Shown: positions 18,256 to 27,055, counted from the stretch's first letter. The stretch: DNA of 64,000 bases from Cohaesibacter gelatinilyticus (GCF_900215605.1 NZ_OBEL01000008.1:78654-142653), one strand, 5' to 3'. Notes: generated from the letters alone by a model not told the origin. Numbers and translations are program-made.

Positions 18256-19371
18256 ATGGCATCCTTAACAATCAAAAATGCGGTCAAACGCTATGGTACT
18301 GTCGAAGTCCTCAAAGATGTATCCATTGACCTGCAAGATGGAGAATTTCTGGTACTGCTCGGCGCCTCAGGCTGCGGCAAATCCACCCTGCTCAACATGA
18401 TTGCAGGTCTGGAAAGCGTGACCGGTGGTGAGATCATGATCGGTGACCGTGTCATAAATGATGTGCATCCCAAGGATCGTGATATCGCCATGGTATTCCA
18501 GTCCTATGCACTCTATCCCAACATGACTGTGGCCAAGAATATTGCCTTTGGTCTGGAGATGCGCGGGATTCAGAAAGCCGAACGCCAGAAAGCAGTCGAA
18601 GGCGTTGCCGAAATGCTGCAAATCAGCCATTTGTTGGATCGTAAGCCAGCTCAATTGTCAGGTGGTCAGCGCCAGCGTGTGGCGATGGGGCGTGCTCTGG
18701 TGCGTCGCCCTGAGGTCTTCCTGTTTGATGAACCGCTCTCCAATCTGGACGCAAAACTACGTCTGGAGATGCGCACCGAAATCAAACGCCTGCACAAGGA
18801 ACTCAGCGCCACCATGGTCTATGTCACTCATGACCAGATCGAGGCGCTGACGCTGGCAGATCGCATTGCCATCCTCAAAGATGGCTCCGTTCAGCAATTG
18901 GCGTCGCCTACCGAGATCTACAACAAGCCGGCCAACATCTTTGTGGCTGGTTTGGTTGGCTCACCTCCGATGAATTTCATTCCAGCCACACTGGTTGAGA
19001 AAGACGGTATCACACATGCCCGATTGTCTCTGAACAAGGATACAGACAATGATGTCATCGATCTGTCGCTCGCCAACAATGATGCCGATATCACGGAATA
19101 TGGCGGTAAGGAAGTCGTCCTTGGACTGCGTCCCGAAATGATCACTTATGTCAATGGAGCAGACGTCAACGGACAACAAACAATCCTGAGCAATGTCGAT
19201 GTGGTAGAACCGACCGGCGCTGATACCCTTTGCTTCCTGAAATGGGGCAAACACGATGTCATGGCACGCGTTAGTTCCGCCATTGATGTGGGAAGCGGCG
19301 ATCAGCTTGCTTTCAGCATCGATATGAGCCGCGCAAGCTTGTTTGATCCGCAAACGGAAGAGCGGATTTAA
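18256..19371 (+). CDS. gtsD: Sugar ABC transporter ATP-binding protein (MalK/UgpC type)
   Basis: Cytoplasmic ATPase, 371 residues. It has Walker [10 protein letters not shown] (about 36-44), Q-loop [13 protein letters not shown], signature [15 protein letters not shown], Walker [16 protein letters not shown] and switch histidine [10 protein letters not shown]. The C-terminal 130 residues form the regulatory OB-fold domain typical of the MalK/UgpC group. It powers GtsB/GtsC. A purine-rich GGAGAGAG site precedes the ATG. Three hairpins, the last a clear terminator, follow. Confidence 0.95.
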   Translation: MASLTIKNAVKRYGTVEVLKDVSIDLQDGEFLVLLGASGCGKSTLLNMIAGLESVTGGEIMIGDRVINDVHPKDRDIAMVFQSYALYPNMTVAKNIAFGLEMRGIQKAERQKAVEGVAEMLQISHLLDRKPAQLSGGQRQRVAMGRALVRRPEVFLFDEPLSNLDAKLRLEMRTEIKRLHKELSATMVYVTHDQIEALTLADRIAILKDGSVQQLASPTEIYNKPANIFVAGLVGSPPMNFIPATLVEKDGITHARLSLNKDTDNDVIDLSLANNDADITEYGGKEVVLGLRPEMITYVNGADVNGQQTILSNVDVVEPTGADTLCFLKWGKHDVMARVSSAIDVGSGDQLAFSIDMSRASLFDPQTEERI

Positions 19372-19389
19372 CCAAGCTCAAAGTTGCCA

Positions 19390-19449
19390 GATCTGTTCCC
19401 CAAACAGATCCTTGTCAGAGCCGAACAGAAAGTCTGTTCAGCTCTGACA
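19390..19449 (+). other. Two consecutive hairpins after gtsD
   Basis: GATCTGTT (19390-19397) pairs with AACAGATC (19403-19410). TGTCAGAGCCGAACAG (19413-19428) pairs with CTGTTCAGCTCTGACA (19434-19449) with one mismatch. Both share the GAACAG/CTGTTC heart. They probably protect the 3' end of gts mRNA or start terminator processing. Confidence 0.6.
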
Positions 19450-19532
19450 TCGCACTTTTTGACTGGATGGCCCCTTGAGACCTGCTAGCAGGTGCGCCAA
19501 TCCTAAACTTGGGTCAAAATAGCCTGATCCAG

Positions 19533-19565
19533 ATGCCGGTTTACGTTGTTAAACCGGCATTTTTT
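19533..19565 (+). terminator. Rho-independent terminator of the gts operon
   Basis: ATGCCGGTTTA (19533-19543) pairs with TAAACCGGCAT (19550-19560), with a 6-base loop and six T residues directly after. It ends 44 bases before glk, so glk needs either read-through or a promoter in that short space. Confidence 0.85.
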
Positions 19566-19609
19566 CGATAAAAATGGCCAACTCTCTTCCTCTTCAAAAC
19601 AGATGAGAA

Positions 19610-20623
19610 ATGAACGATATGAGCAACTCCGGCACCTCTTGGAACCTGATTGGTGATATTGGCGGCACAAACATGCGCCTTGCCAAAGTTGAACAGGCAA
19701 CAATCACCGATCAGAAGCGCTATCCAACAACGGGAGATATGCATATCGAAGAGGCGATCTCAGACTTTGTTGCCAGATCCGGTTCATCACCCGCTCATGC
19801 CGGTGTTGCTGCCGCTGGGGTCATTGCAGACGGTGCAGTAAAGCTCACCAATGCAGGGAAAATCTTTTCCGAACAACAGATTCTAAAAGCATCTGGCTCA
19901 CAAACAGCTCGTATCATCAATGATTTTGAAGCTGCTGCCTGGTCGTTGGTAACAGCTCATCCGAATGATCTTATCGCCTTGCAGGGAGATTTGCCGTCAA
20001 TTCCTGAAAGCAATCCAGCCCCTACAGGCACCAGACTCATTGTGGGTCCAGGCACTGGATTGGGTGTCGGATCTCAAATCTGGGCGGGCAATCGCCCTCA
20101 TGTGCTCCAGGGAGAAGGAGGGCATATCCGTATCGCCCCGGAAAATCACGATGATATCGAGCTTTTCAAAAGGCTGGCTGATCTTTGGCCAGAAGTACAA
20201 ATGGGATCCGGATTGGCGCTGGAAGCAGAAGCCATTGTCAGTGGTACCGGTATTCCGGTTGTGATGCGAGCGCTGGAAGAGTTGCATGGCAAACCTATCT
20301 CAGGCACGAAAGCTGCGGAAATTTTTGCCAATGCAAAGGAAAATTCATCATCCCTCGCTGCTATCGTTATTGATCGTTTCTGCCACTATCTTGGTGCTGT
20401 TTCCGGGGATCTTGCACTTGCTCTTACAGCTGAAGGCGGTATTTTTCTATCTGGTGGCGTCCTGCAAGCCAATGACTGGATCTTCGAAAAACCGACTTTC
20501 ATGAAGGCTTTCAATGAAGGTGGCCGCCATACAAAATTCCGCAAGGAATTTCCCGTTTATCTGTATCGGAACAAGAATTTTGGTTTGCTCGGTACCATCA
20601 ATGCCCTCGAATTTTGCAGATAA
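19610..20623 (+). CDS. glk: Glucokinase
   Basis: Phosphorylates cytoplasmic glucose to glucose 6-phosphate for Zwf. The 337 residues match the bacterial Glk family (hexokinase superfamily, non-ROK). The phosphate-1 motif DIGGTNMRLAKVE is near the N terminus, with INDFEAAAWSL, the glucose-binding/adenosine motif GPGTGLGVG, GEGGHIRIAPE and LSGGVLQAN following. It completes a glucose route encoded here: Gts import, Glk, Zwf, Pgl, Edd, Eda. It converges on repC. Confidence 0.94.
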   Translation: MNDMSNSGTSWNLIGDIGGTNMRLAKVEQATITDQKRYPTTGDMHIEEAISDFVARSGSSPAHAGVAAAGVIADGAVKLTNAGKIFSEQQILKASGSQTARIINDFEAAAWSLVTAHPNDLIALQGDLPSIPESNPAPTGTRLIVGPGTGLGVGSQIWAGNRPHVLQGEGGHIRIAPENHDDIELFKRLADLWPEVQMGSGLALEAEAIVSGTGIPVVMRALEELHGKPISGTKAAEIFANAKENSSSLAAIVIDRFCHYLGAVSGDLALALTAEGGIFLSGGVLQANDWIFEKPTFMKAFNEGGRHTKFRKEFPVYLYRNKNFGLLGTINALEFCR

Positions 20624-20641
20624 ACGTTTCCACCAGCCATT

Positions 20642-20677
20642 CTAGGACGCAGACTCTTTTATGAGGCTACGTCCTAG
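20642..20677. terminator. Hairpin between convergent glk and repC
   Basis: CTAGGACG (20642-20649) pairs with CGTCCTAG (20670-20677), with weaker pairing inside. It covers the repC stop codon and sits in the only gap between the two convergent genes, so it can shield the replication module from glk transcription. Confidence 0.55.
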
Positions 20678-21921
20678 GCAACCCCTACCCCATTTTTCTG
20701 GTGTTCCAGGTTGGTTCTCATGAGCGCCATCAGCATCGGCCCGACCGAGAAGTCATGATCCAGGGCCTTTTCGGTCAAGACGCGCAAATATCCGCCCGGC
20801 GAGACGATTTTATCCGATCGCTCCAACATACAGGCAATGACAATGGCCACTTGCTCTTGCCCCATGGCTTCGATCGCGGCTTCATAGGCGTGCGGACTGA
20901 TGCCAAACATGGTGCGGATCGTATCTGTGGTCTGGATCAGATCCACCCAATGTCGAATTTGTCCTCCAGTCGAGTAGATGGACACCTGAGGACAGGCTTG
21001 AAGCACCATCCCCAATGGATAAGATCTCACCTTGGGCTTCATTCGATCTTGGTTGACCTCGGATTTACCCTCGACTTCCTTTTTGGAAGCCGGTTCAGAT
21101 TCAAAATAGATATTTGGTTTTGAATTATGATAGTGGCGCTCACTTTGAGACTCATTGGCGCTTGATTGTTCTGAATTTAAATGATTTTCCAGTGACTTAT
21201 TCACAAGGTCACGAAGAGCTTCAAATTCCTTCAGCAAAGGCTTCAATTCAAGAATATCCGCTTTGCGTGGAATCCGAACCACCAGATCGCGAAATTGGTC
21301 ATGCAGCTCACCCCAGGATGCCCCCTGCCCGAGCTCCAAGCCTTCTTCCAGGGCCATTTCGATCATCTTGGCAATATCGCGGCGCACAAGGGTCAATTGC
21401 TCTCGTGTGGTCTTCAGGGCCGCTTTCTCAGCACGAATATGATAAACCATATTGGCAAACTCGGTCGCACGCGCCAGCAAGGGCTGCAGGGAAAAGCCAA
21501 AAGTAGCGTCTTCCTGACCGTAAGAGCCTTTGCGCTGATAGCGTTTGCCATTGGGACTGTCATGGCGAATGATCAGGCCTTGCTTTATCAATGCTGCCAG
21601 ATGCCGACGTAAGGTGGCCGAAGCCATTCCGTTGGAGCGCAGGGAAAGCTGCTTGTTGGATGGAAAGACAATCATGCCCTGATCTTCCACCAGCTCCTTG
21701 CCAGGATAGAAGGTCAATAGAGCGTTCAAAACCGTCAGGCTCCGATCGGAAACCCCGACCAGAATCCGCGCTTCACAAATCAGGCGGAAGAGATCCCATT
21801 TGTCCAATGGCTCGGAATGGTCCTGGTTTGCGGCCTTTTCAGCCACATCTATTTGTCTTGCCGCCATGGCAAGTGTCATCGATCGCCCACCGAAAGGCGT
21901 CGAGATATGCGTCACAGTCAT
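20674..21921 (-). CDS. repC: Replication initiator RepC of a repABC replicon
   Basis: Initiator of replication for repABC plasmids and chromids. The 415 residues are of standard length. The N-terminal winged-helix half is conserved (DKWDLFRLICEARILVGVSDRSLTVLNALLTFYPG, then LSLRSNGMASATLRRHLAALIKQGLI). A polar, variable linker follows, then a conserved C-terminal domain (SIYSTGGQIRHWVDL...SPGGYLRVLTEKA). ATG 21921 is chosen because AAAGGTG lies just upstream. RepC levels are normally limited by an antisense RNA from the repB-repC gap, which is visible here. Confidence 0.96.
   Translation of the reverse strand: MTVTHISTPFGGRSMTLAMAARQIDVAEKAANQDHSEPLDKWDLFRLICEARILVGVSDRSLTVLNALLTFYPGKELVEDQGMIVFPSNKQLSLRSNGMASATLRRHLAALIKQGLIIRHDSPNGKRYQRKGSYGQEDATFGFSLQPLLARATEFANMVYHIRAEKAALKTTREQLTLVRRDIAKMIEMALEEGLELGQGASWGELHDQFRDLVVRIPRKADILELKPLLKEFEALRDLVNKSLENHLNSEQSSANESQSERHYHNSKPNIYFESEPASKKEVEGKSEVNQDRMKPKVRSYPLGMVLQACPQVSIYSTGGQIRHWVDLIQTTDTIRTMFGISPHAYEAAIEAMGQEQVAIVIACMLERSDKIVSPGGYLRVLTEKALDHDFSVGPMLMALMRTNLEHQKNGVGVA
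21095..21190. other. Candidate replication origin within repC
   Basis: This stretch inside repC is clearly more A/T-rich than its surroundings and contains the dyad ATTCAAAA (21099-21106) / TTTTGAAT (21118-21125). It encodes the low-complexity linker of RepC. In characterised repABC replicons the origin maps to an A/T-rich segment within repC, so this is the best candidate. The exact limits are a guess. Confidence 0.45.
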
Positions 21922-22013
21922 TTTTTCACCTTTCAAAAGGCAAAAGAAATCTGTTCACCGAATCGGTGCGAAAAATACTTGACTATGATTCGCGGAAATG
22001 GGATTCTCTGATT

Positions 22014-22068
22014 GCTACATCTATGAGAGGTTCTCGTTTCCGTTGACTCGGTTCGGGAGCCTTTTTCT
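22014..22068 (+). ncRNA. Counter-transcribed antisense RNA between repB and repC (IncA/ctRNA type)
   Basis: On the strand opposite repABC, a promoter-like TTGACT (21979-21984) and GATTCT (22002-22007) with 17-base spacing precede a stem GGTTCTCG (22029-22036) / CGGGAGCC (22054-22061), paired fully if G-U pairs are allowed. TTTTTCTTT follows, as in an intrinsic terminator. repABC replicons encode a short antisense RNA in exactly this place; it folds the repC leader to reduce initiation and sets incompatibility. The 5' end is estimated from the promoter. Confidence 0.7.
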
Positions 22069-22072
22069 TTTG

Positions 22073-23095
22073 CTACTTCCGCTTTTCGTCCTTTTCCAAT
22101 TCTTGACGATATTCCTCGTAAAGTCGCTCCAGATGAGCAGTGATGAAATTGCCAAAACCCTTGGCATCCTCTTTCTTGAGGGTCAGATTGAAGCTCTTGG
22201 CACTTGCTTTATAGCTCGCGCTGACCTTCTCATCCTTGGCTGACCAGCCTGGCAATTGCTTCTTAGCAACATTGCTCATCCGTCCCTTGGGGCCAAGTGC
22301 GGACTTCGCAACCTTGTTCTTGTCCTTACCAAGCTTGGCAAACAGCATCTCGAATTGCTCACGCACCTCCGCTTGCATGAAGGCTTCATCCTCCAGCAAT
22401 CCAAGCGCTACATCGCGCTGTTTCGGATTGGTTACAAGGCGCTTCAAGTCTTCCCAGCGATCCCGACCAATGCCACGTGCGGAGCCAAGTGCATCCAACA
22501 ATTCGGATGGAATGATATCGGTGATGGACTGCATGCGAGAAAGCAGCGTAGCATCGATGGTCAGCGCTGCCTGAATAACGTCCTTGCTTTGCTCCATATC
22601 GCTAAGCTTGCGAGCAAAAAGGGCTTTCTCGATGAAAGTCAGATCGGAACGAGCTGTGTTTTCCTGGCCTTGGGTAATGATATGGGCAATATCATTCAGA
22701 CTTTTCACCACAGCCCGAACTTCAATCTCCAGCTCTTTTGCAGCGCGCGCCCGGCGATGACCATAAACCACCATATAACGACCTTCATCATCAGGATGAG
22801 GACGTACCAGAATAGGCGTGGACTGGCCGTGTTCGGCAATAGCCTGCTTCAGTTCTTCAAAGGCCTGCGGATCAGTTTCCAAACGGTCAGCAATGAAGGA
22901 AGCATCAATCAGATCCGGGTTCAGGGAAACAATAGCCTCCCCTTCCATCATCTTCTTGCTGTTCTCGGCCATCTCCTCAATGGTGGATACCATTGAGCGA
23001 GATGCACCACGTTTCACATATTTGGCGCGTTTCGGGTTCACTCCCTGATCGGTTGCGCCGCCGGTGATGGAAGCCAAAAGGTTCTTACGAGCCAT
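22073..23095 (-). CDS. repB: Partition protein RepB (ParB family)
   Basis: Centromere-binding partition protein, 340 residues from ATG 23095. GGAGG lies 8 bases upstream; the TTG at 23098 is too close. The N terminus MARKNLLASITGG is the family signature. The ParB nuclease-like domain contains TPILVRPHPDDEGRYMVVYGHRRARAAKEL, followed by a helix-turn-helix (LSDMEQSKDVIQAALTIDATLLSRMQSI). It binds parS and works with RepA in segregation and in repression of the operon. A shared 18-bp motif before repB and before repA is the likely target. Confidence 0.95.
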   Translation of the reverse strand: MARKNLLASITGGATDQGVNPKRAKYVKRGASRSMVSTIEEMAENSKKMMEGEAIVSLNPDLIDASFIADRLETDPQAFEELKQAIAEHGQSTPILVRPHPDDEGRYMVVYGHRRARAAKELEIEVRAVVKSLNDIAHIITQGQENTARSDLTFIEKALFARKLSDMEQSKDVIQAALTIDATLLSRMQSITDIIPSELLDALGSARGIGRDRWEDLKRLVTNPKQRDVALGLLEDEAFMQAEVREQFEMLFAKLGKDKNKVAKSALGPKGRMSNVAKKQLPGWSAKDEKVSASYKASAKSFNLTLKKEDAKGFGNFITAHLERLYEEYRQELEKDEKRK

Positions 23096-23145
23096 CAATG
23101 CACCTCCTTCAGAATCAACCTACTGAGATCATTTGAGAAAAACGG

Positions 23146-23163
23146 GATTTGTACGGCTGTCAA
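23146..23163. repeat. Candidate parS copy 1, between repA and repB
   Basis: GATTTGTACGGCTGTCAA in the 73-base repA-repB gap is repeated base for base at 24637-24654, upstream of repA. It is an imperfect palindrome with an AC-N-GC-N-GT core. Duplicated dyads in these two positions of a repABC operon suggest RepB-binding centromere sites. Confidence 0.6.
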
Positions 23164-23168
23164 AGTCA

Positions 23169-24359
23169 TCAGACGTCCCTTCCCCATGCACGATGGATCA
23201 AATCGGTAATTTCACCATTGACCGCATTCAGTGACCCGATTGCGCGATCATAGGTCTGACGGTTGAATTGAGAGCGATCAATTTCATAGAGGGTTTGCTT
23301 GGTAATACCAGCGTCGGAAATCGCAGTGGATTTCAGCATATGGTTTTGGAGCATCTGATTGGGAAACAGCGCCTGCATGAAGCCAACCATCTGGGCCTGT
23401 GGCCCATCGGTCGGCTCATAGCGGGTGACCACATAGCGGAACCAATTCAGATTGATACCTGCCCCTGCACTATTCATACTCTCCAGAATGCCGCCCAGCA
23501 TCAAGAGGAACTGGCTCATGGACATGATGTCCAGCATCTGTGGGTGAACGGTGATCAAAACCGAAGTTGATGCCGTCAAAGCTGTCAGAGTCAAATAGCC
23601 AAGCTGAGGCGGGCAATCAATCAGAACGATGTCATATTGATCTTCGACATCAGCCAGGACTTCGGTGATGCGCGTAAAGAACAAACGCCCTTCATTACTG
23701 TCCTTGCTGGCAGCTGCCAAAGGCGTGTCATACTCATATTCCTGCAGCTCCAGATTAGCAGGAACAATATCAAGACCCGGAAAATTGGTCGGACGAATGA
23801 CGCTGGTAATCGACTGACGATCTTCATCATAGCGCAAGGCCTCATAGAGCGAACCTGTTTGGTCCAGCTCTGGCTGAATACCATAGAGCGCGGTCAGAGA
23901 TGCCTGAGGATCGAGATCAATTGCCAAAACGCGATGCCCCGTCAAAGCCAGATGCTGTGCCAGATGCGACGTCGTCGTGGTCTTGCCTGATCCACCTTTG
24001 AAGTTCACGACCGAGATAACCTGAAGATCTTCACCTTCGGAACGGTGAGGTAGATATGGCTTCTTGCCCGGGCGGCCATTCTTATCGAGATACCGGCGCA
24101 GCTCCAGCATTTGTTCGGCCGTGTAGGACCGGCGACCGCTGGCTGATGTGGTTGGAACTGGCCCCTTGCCTTCCAAATGCAATTTCTTGATATTGGACTG
24201 GGTCACACCAAGATAACTGGCAACTTCGGCAAGTGAGAATTGGCGCAGCCCTTTCGTCGCGTTGGGTGGGAATTGCTCCACACGCAACATATGCAATTTG
24301 TCCGAGATCAGCTCGCCTTGCTGTAAGATGATCTGATCGAAACCGACAGGGCTGTTCAT
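23169..24359 (-). CDS. repA: Partition ATPase RepA (ParA family)
   Basis: Walker-type partition ATPase and autorepressor of repABC, 396 residues from ATG 24359. A helix-turn-helix region (FSLAEVASYLGVTQSNIKKLHLEGKGP) precedes the deviant Walker A motif VVNFKGGSGKTTTT, the A' motif AIDLDPQASLT and Walker B VLIDCPPQLG. In-frame GTG 24374 and TTG 24377 are alternatives, but neither has a better ribosome site. First gene of repABC; it drives segregation with RepB. Confidence 0.95.
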   Translation of the reverse strand: MNSPVGFDQIILQQGELISDKLHMLRVEQFPPNATKGLRQFSLAEVASYLGVTQSNIKKLHLEGKGPVPTTSASGRRSYTAEQMLELRRYLDKNGRPGKKPYLPHRSEGEDLQVISVVNFKGGSGKTTTTSHLAQHLALTGHRVLAIDLDPQASLTALYGIQPELDQTGSLYEALRYDEDRQSITSVIRPTNFPGLDIVPANLELQEYEYDTPLAAASKDSNEGRLFFTRITEVLADVEDQYDIVLIDCPPQLGYLTLTALTASTSVLITVHPQMLDIMSMSQFLLMLGGILESMNSAGAGINLNWFRYVVTRYEPTDGPQAQMVGFMQALFPNQMLQNHMLKSTAISDAGITKQTLYEIDRSQFNRQTYDRAIGSLNAVNGEITDLIHRAWGRDV

Positions 24360-24659
24360 CTGAGCTACCGTCACCAAGTTAGCATTTTTAAAAATATCGC
24401 TTTTAATCGCGAATAGGCATCTTAAGTGTGAACAATCGGATGATTCCCCGATTCTGGCAAGAGATTTTTCGTTAATGAAAGGTTAATACCCCCGGCTGCC
24501 GGGCGTGCATCTGACCGCAAAGAAGATCCGTACAGAATTTTATGGTTAACCGGGCATTAAATCAAAAAGCCATGACAGAGCTGGAAATTTGATCTAAAAA
24601 TCAAACTATCTAGTTGATTTACATATTAGAAATACAGATTTGTACGGCTGTCAATTTCA
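24360..24659. promoter_or_regulatory. repABC upstream control region
   Basis: About 300 bases without a gene between the hypF stop and repA. It holds the second GTACGG repeat (24637-24654), a looser TGTACGG match on the opposite strand near 24525-24532, and linked inverted repeats TTTGAT/ATCAAA (24588-24605) and AAATCAA/TTGATTT (24598-24620). RepA/RepB autoregulation and a centromere are expected here. No terminator for the hydrogenase cluster was found in it, so read-through from hypF into repA is possible. Confidence 0.55.
24637..24654. repeat. Candidate parS copy 2, upstream of repA
   Basis: An exact 18-bp copy of the motif at 23146-23163. It starts only six bases outside the hypF stop codon, at the outer edge of the repA control region. 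Confidence 0.6.
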
Positions 24660-27053
24660 CTATGCGGTTTTGCTTGCAGCAATCGCACGCGCGGCACTGA
24701 TCATAGCTTGTCCCAGTGCCAATCCGCCATCATTGGCAGGAAACAGACGAGGAATAAGCACTTCCAAGTCACTTTTACGCAGCCGAGCAGCGACACCTTC
24801 GCAGAGAATCACATTCTGAAGGACACCACCGGTCAGAGCTATTTTCTTCACCGAATGGCTTTGAGCGAGTTCAGTTGCCAGATCAGCAATCACAACAATC
24901 AAGGTTTGATGGAATCTGGCAGCAATGAGATCTCTGTCTTTGCCCGATCTCAGATCTTCCAAAATACCACGCCAAAGAGGACGCCACGTCAGAACCAAAG
25001 GCTCCTTGCTTTGCTCCTCACATGAGCGTTGAAGCTCCTTCTCATAAGGCTCGATTTGTGTCTCGCTATATCGCACGAACGCCTCTTCTGCATGGGCTTG
25101 AAGCAGCATCGCCGCCTCCCCTTCATAACGCACCTGATCGCGGCACATATCGAGACAGGCTGCAACCGCATCAAAAAGCCGCCCCGCAGAAGAAGCTTTG
25201 GGTGCATTCAGACCGCGTTCGATCATGGCGTTCATTTGTGTCAAAGGCTTCTTGCCGAGCCAGCGAATGATTTCCAGATCAGCATAGTCCGCAGAGATTT
25301 GTTCCCAACCGCCCAACTCTCGCAATTGCGCAAAGCAATTGCGCCACGGCTCATAAGAGGCCTTGCCGCCACCTGGCATGGCGACAGATGCAAAATGGGC
25401 CAGTCGCTCATAGCCCTGATAGGTACCGAGCAAAAACTCTCCGCCCCAAAGTTCGCCTTCTTCAGATGATCCCAAACCATCCAGCACGACACCAAGAACA
25501 GGCCCGTGATCCAACGGCAAAGCATATTCGGCCATACAAGCCGCCAGATGAGCATGGTGATGCTGGATAGCATCTATCAGGCAATCTTGTTCGACCGCCA
25601 GAGTTTCACCCAAACGCGTAGAAAAGTAGCCCTGATGACAATCCAGAGCGATGCGCTGAGGCTCAAAGTTTCGAACAGAGGCATAAAGATCCAAAGCCCT
25701 GCGATAGTCCTTTTGCTGCTTGGGATTTTCCATATCGCCAATGTGATGGGAGAGGGTCAATTGACCATGTTCCAGCAAGCAAAAGGTATTCTTGACTTCT
25801 CCACCAATGGCGAGAATGTCGGGAGCTGTTTCAAATCCCGCAGGCAAAGGCAGCGGCTCTGGCGCAAATCCGCGCGCTCGGCGCAGAACCGCCGCACGAT
25901 CATCCACCAGATGAAGGACGGAATCATCCAGCCGATTGATGATGGCGCGATCATGCATGAGGAAAGCGTCCGCAATTGAGGACAGGCGTTGCAACGCTTC
26001 CTCATTGTCAATCACCTGTGGCTCAGAAGAGAGATTACCAGACGTCATCACCAAGGGATGATCCAACTCCTGCATCAGCAAGCTATGAAGTGGGCTGTAA
26101 GGCAGCATGAAACCCAAACGGCGCTGTCCCGGTGCAATAGCAGATGCCAGTTCCGCCGCATTTTCTTTTTGCTCCAAAAGCACAATGGGCGCAGCGCGAT
26201 CAAGCAAGAGGTTTTCTGCAATTTCTCCCACTTTACAAAAGCTCCGGACCATATCCAGATCCCGCGCCATAAGGGCCAGCGGTTTGCCATAGCGCAGCTT
26301 TCGAGCGCGTAGCTCGGCGACAGCATCTTCATTGGAAGCATCAACCGCCAGATGAAACCCACCAATGCCTTTGATTGCGACGATCCTGCCTTGCTTTAAA
26401 AGCGACGCGCAGCGCTGGATCGCATCTTGCTCATCATCCAACATGATCGGTGTCCCATCCGCCCAAATCAGCGATAATTGCGGGCCACAGTCGGGACAGG
26501 CATTGGGCTGGGCGTGAAAACGGCGATCCGCCGGATCATCATATTCCGCCTGACAATACGCGCACATCTCGAACTCTGCCATCGAAGTATAGGCACGATC
26601 ATAGGGAAGCTGCTTGATGATTGAGAGGCGGGGGCCGCAATGGGTGCAATTGGTGAAGGGATAGCGATAGCGTCGATTGGGAGGATCTTCGATGTCAGCA
26701 AGGCAATCCGGGCAGGTGGCAGCATCGGGAACAATGCCGGTGGCAATATCAGTCTCGGCGCTGGCTGCAATGGAAAAGTCGTCGAAAGAGACTAGCTCAT
26801 CGAGTGGTTGGCATTCAATGGTATCTATGCGAGCAAGGGGAGGGCAAGCGTTCCGCAAATTCTGGACAAACGCGGCCAACTCATTTTGATCAGCCGCAAG
26901 ACGGATCAAGACTCCTTCGCCATCATTGCGCACATCACCCTTAAGTTTCAAAGCCTTGGCCACTTGCCAAACCGTGGGACGAAAACCAACCCCTTGCACC
27001 AATCCGCGCACGCGAATGGAGTGACATGAGCCATGAGACAAGGGATCAGGCAT
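24660..27053 (-). CDS. hypF: Hydrogenase maturation carbamoyltransferase HypF
   Basis: Makes the cyanide ligands of the [NiFe] centre by activating carbamoyl phosphate and passing the carbamoyl group to HypE. Domains in order are: acylphosphatase (RGLVQGVGFRPTVWQ, residues 12-26), two zinc fingers (CPDCLADIEDP...CTHCGPR, CAYCQAEYDDP...CPDCGPQ), a YrdC-like adenylation domain (KGIGGFHLA, TSGNLSSEP) and a Kae1-like domain (HHHAHLAACMAEY, ALTGGVLQN). Start is ATG 27053, two bases after the hupV stop. The 797 residues are slightly longer than typical. Last gene of the hydrogenase cluster. Confidence 0.96.
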   Translation of the reverse strand: MPDPLSHGSCHSIRVRGLVQGVGFRPTVWQVAKALKLKGDVRNDGEGVLIRLAADQNELAAFVQNLRNACPPLARIDTIECQPLDELVSFDDFSIAASAETDIATGIVPDAATCPDCLADIEDPPNRRYRYPFTNCTHCGPRLSIIKQLPYDRAYTSMAEFEMCAYCQAEYDDPADRRFHAQPNACPDCGPQLSLIWADGTPIMLDDEQDAIQRCASLLKQGRIVAIKGIGGFHLAVDASNEDAVAELRARKLRYGKPLALMARDLDMVRSFCKVGEIAENLLLDRAAPIVLLEQKENAAELASAIAPGQRRLGFMLPYSPLHSLLMQELDHPLVMTSGNLSSEPQVIDNEEALQRLSSIADAFLMHDRAIINRLDDSVLHLVDDRAAVLRRARGFAPEPLPLPAGFETAPDILAIGGEVKNTFCLLEHGQLTLSHHIGDMENPKQQKDYRRALDLYASVRNFEPQRIALDCHQGYFSTRLGETLAVEQDCLIDAIQHHHAHLAACMAEYALPLDHGPVLGVVLDGLGSSEEGELWGGEFLLGTYQGYERLAHFASVAMPGGGKASYEPWRNCFAQLRELGGWEQISADYADLEIIRWLGKKPLTQMNAMIERGLNAPKASSAGRLFDAVAACLDMCRDQVRYEGEAAMLLQAHAEEAFVRYSETQIEPYEKELQRSCEEQSKEPLVLTWRPLWRGILEDLRSGKDRDLIAARFHQTLIVVIADLATELAQSHSVKKIALTGGVLQNVILCEGVAARLRKSDLEVLIPRLFPANDGGLALGQAMISAARAIAASKTA

Positions 27054-27055
27054 GG

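Noticed and set aside
24588..24605. Possible FNR box (TTGAT...ATCAA) upstream of repA
   Set aside because: The half-sites are six bases apart, not the four required by FNR, so it is treated only as an inverted repeat.
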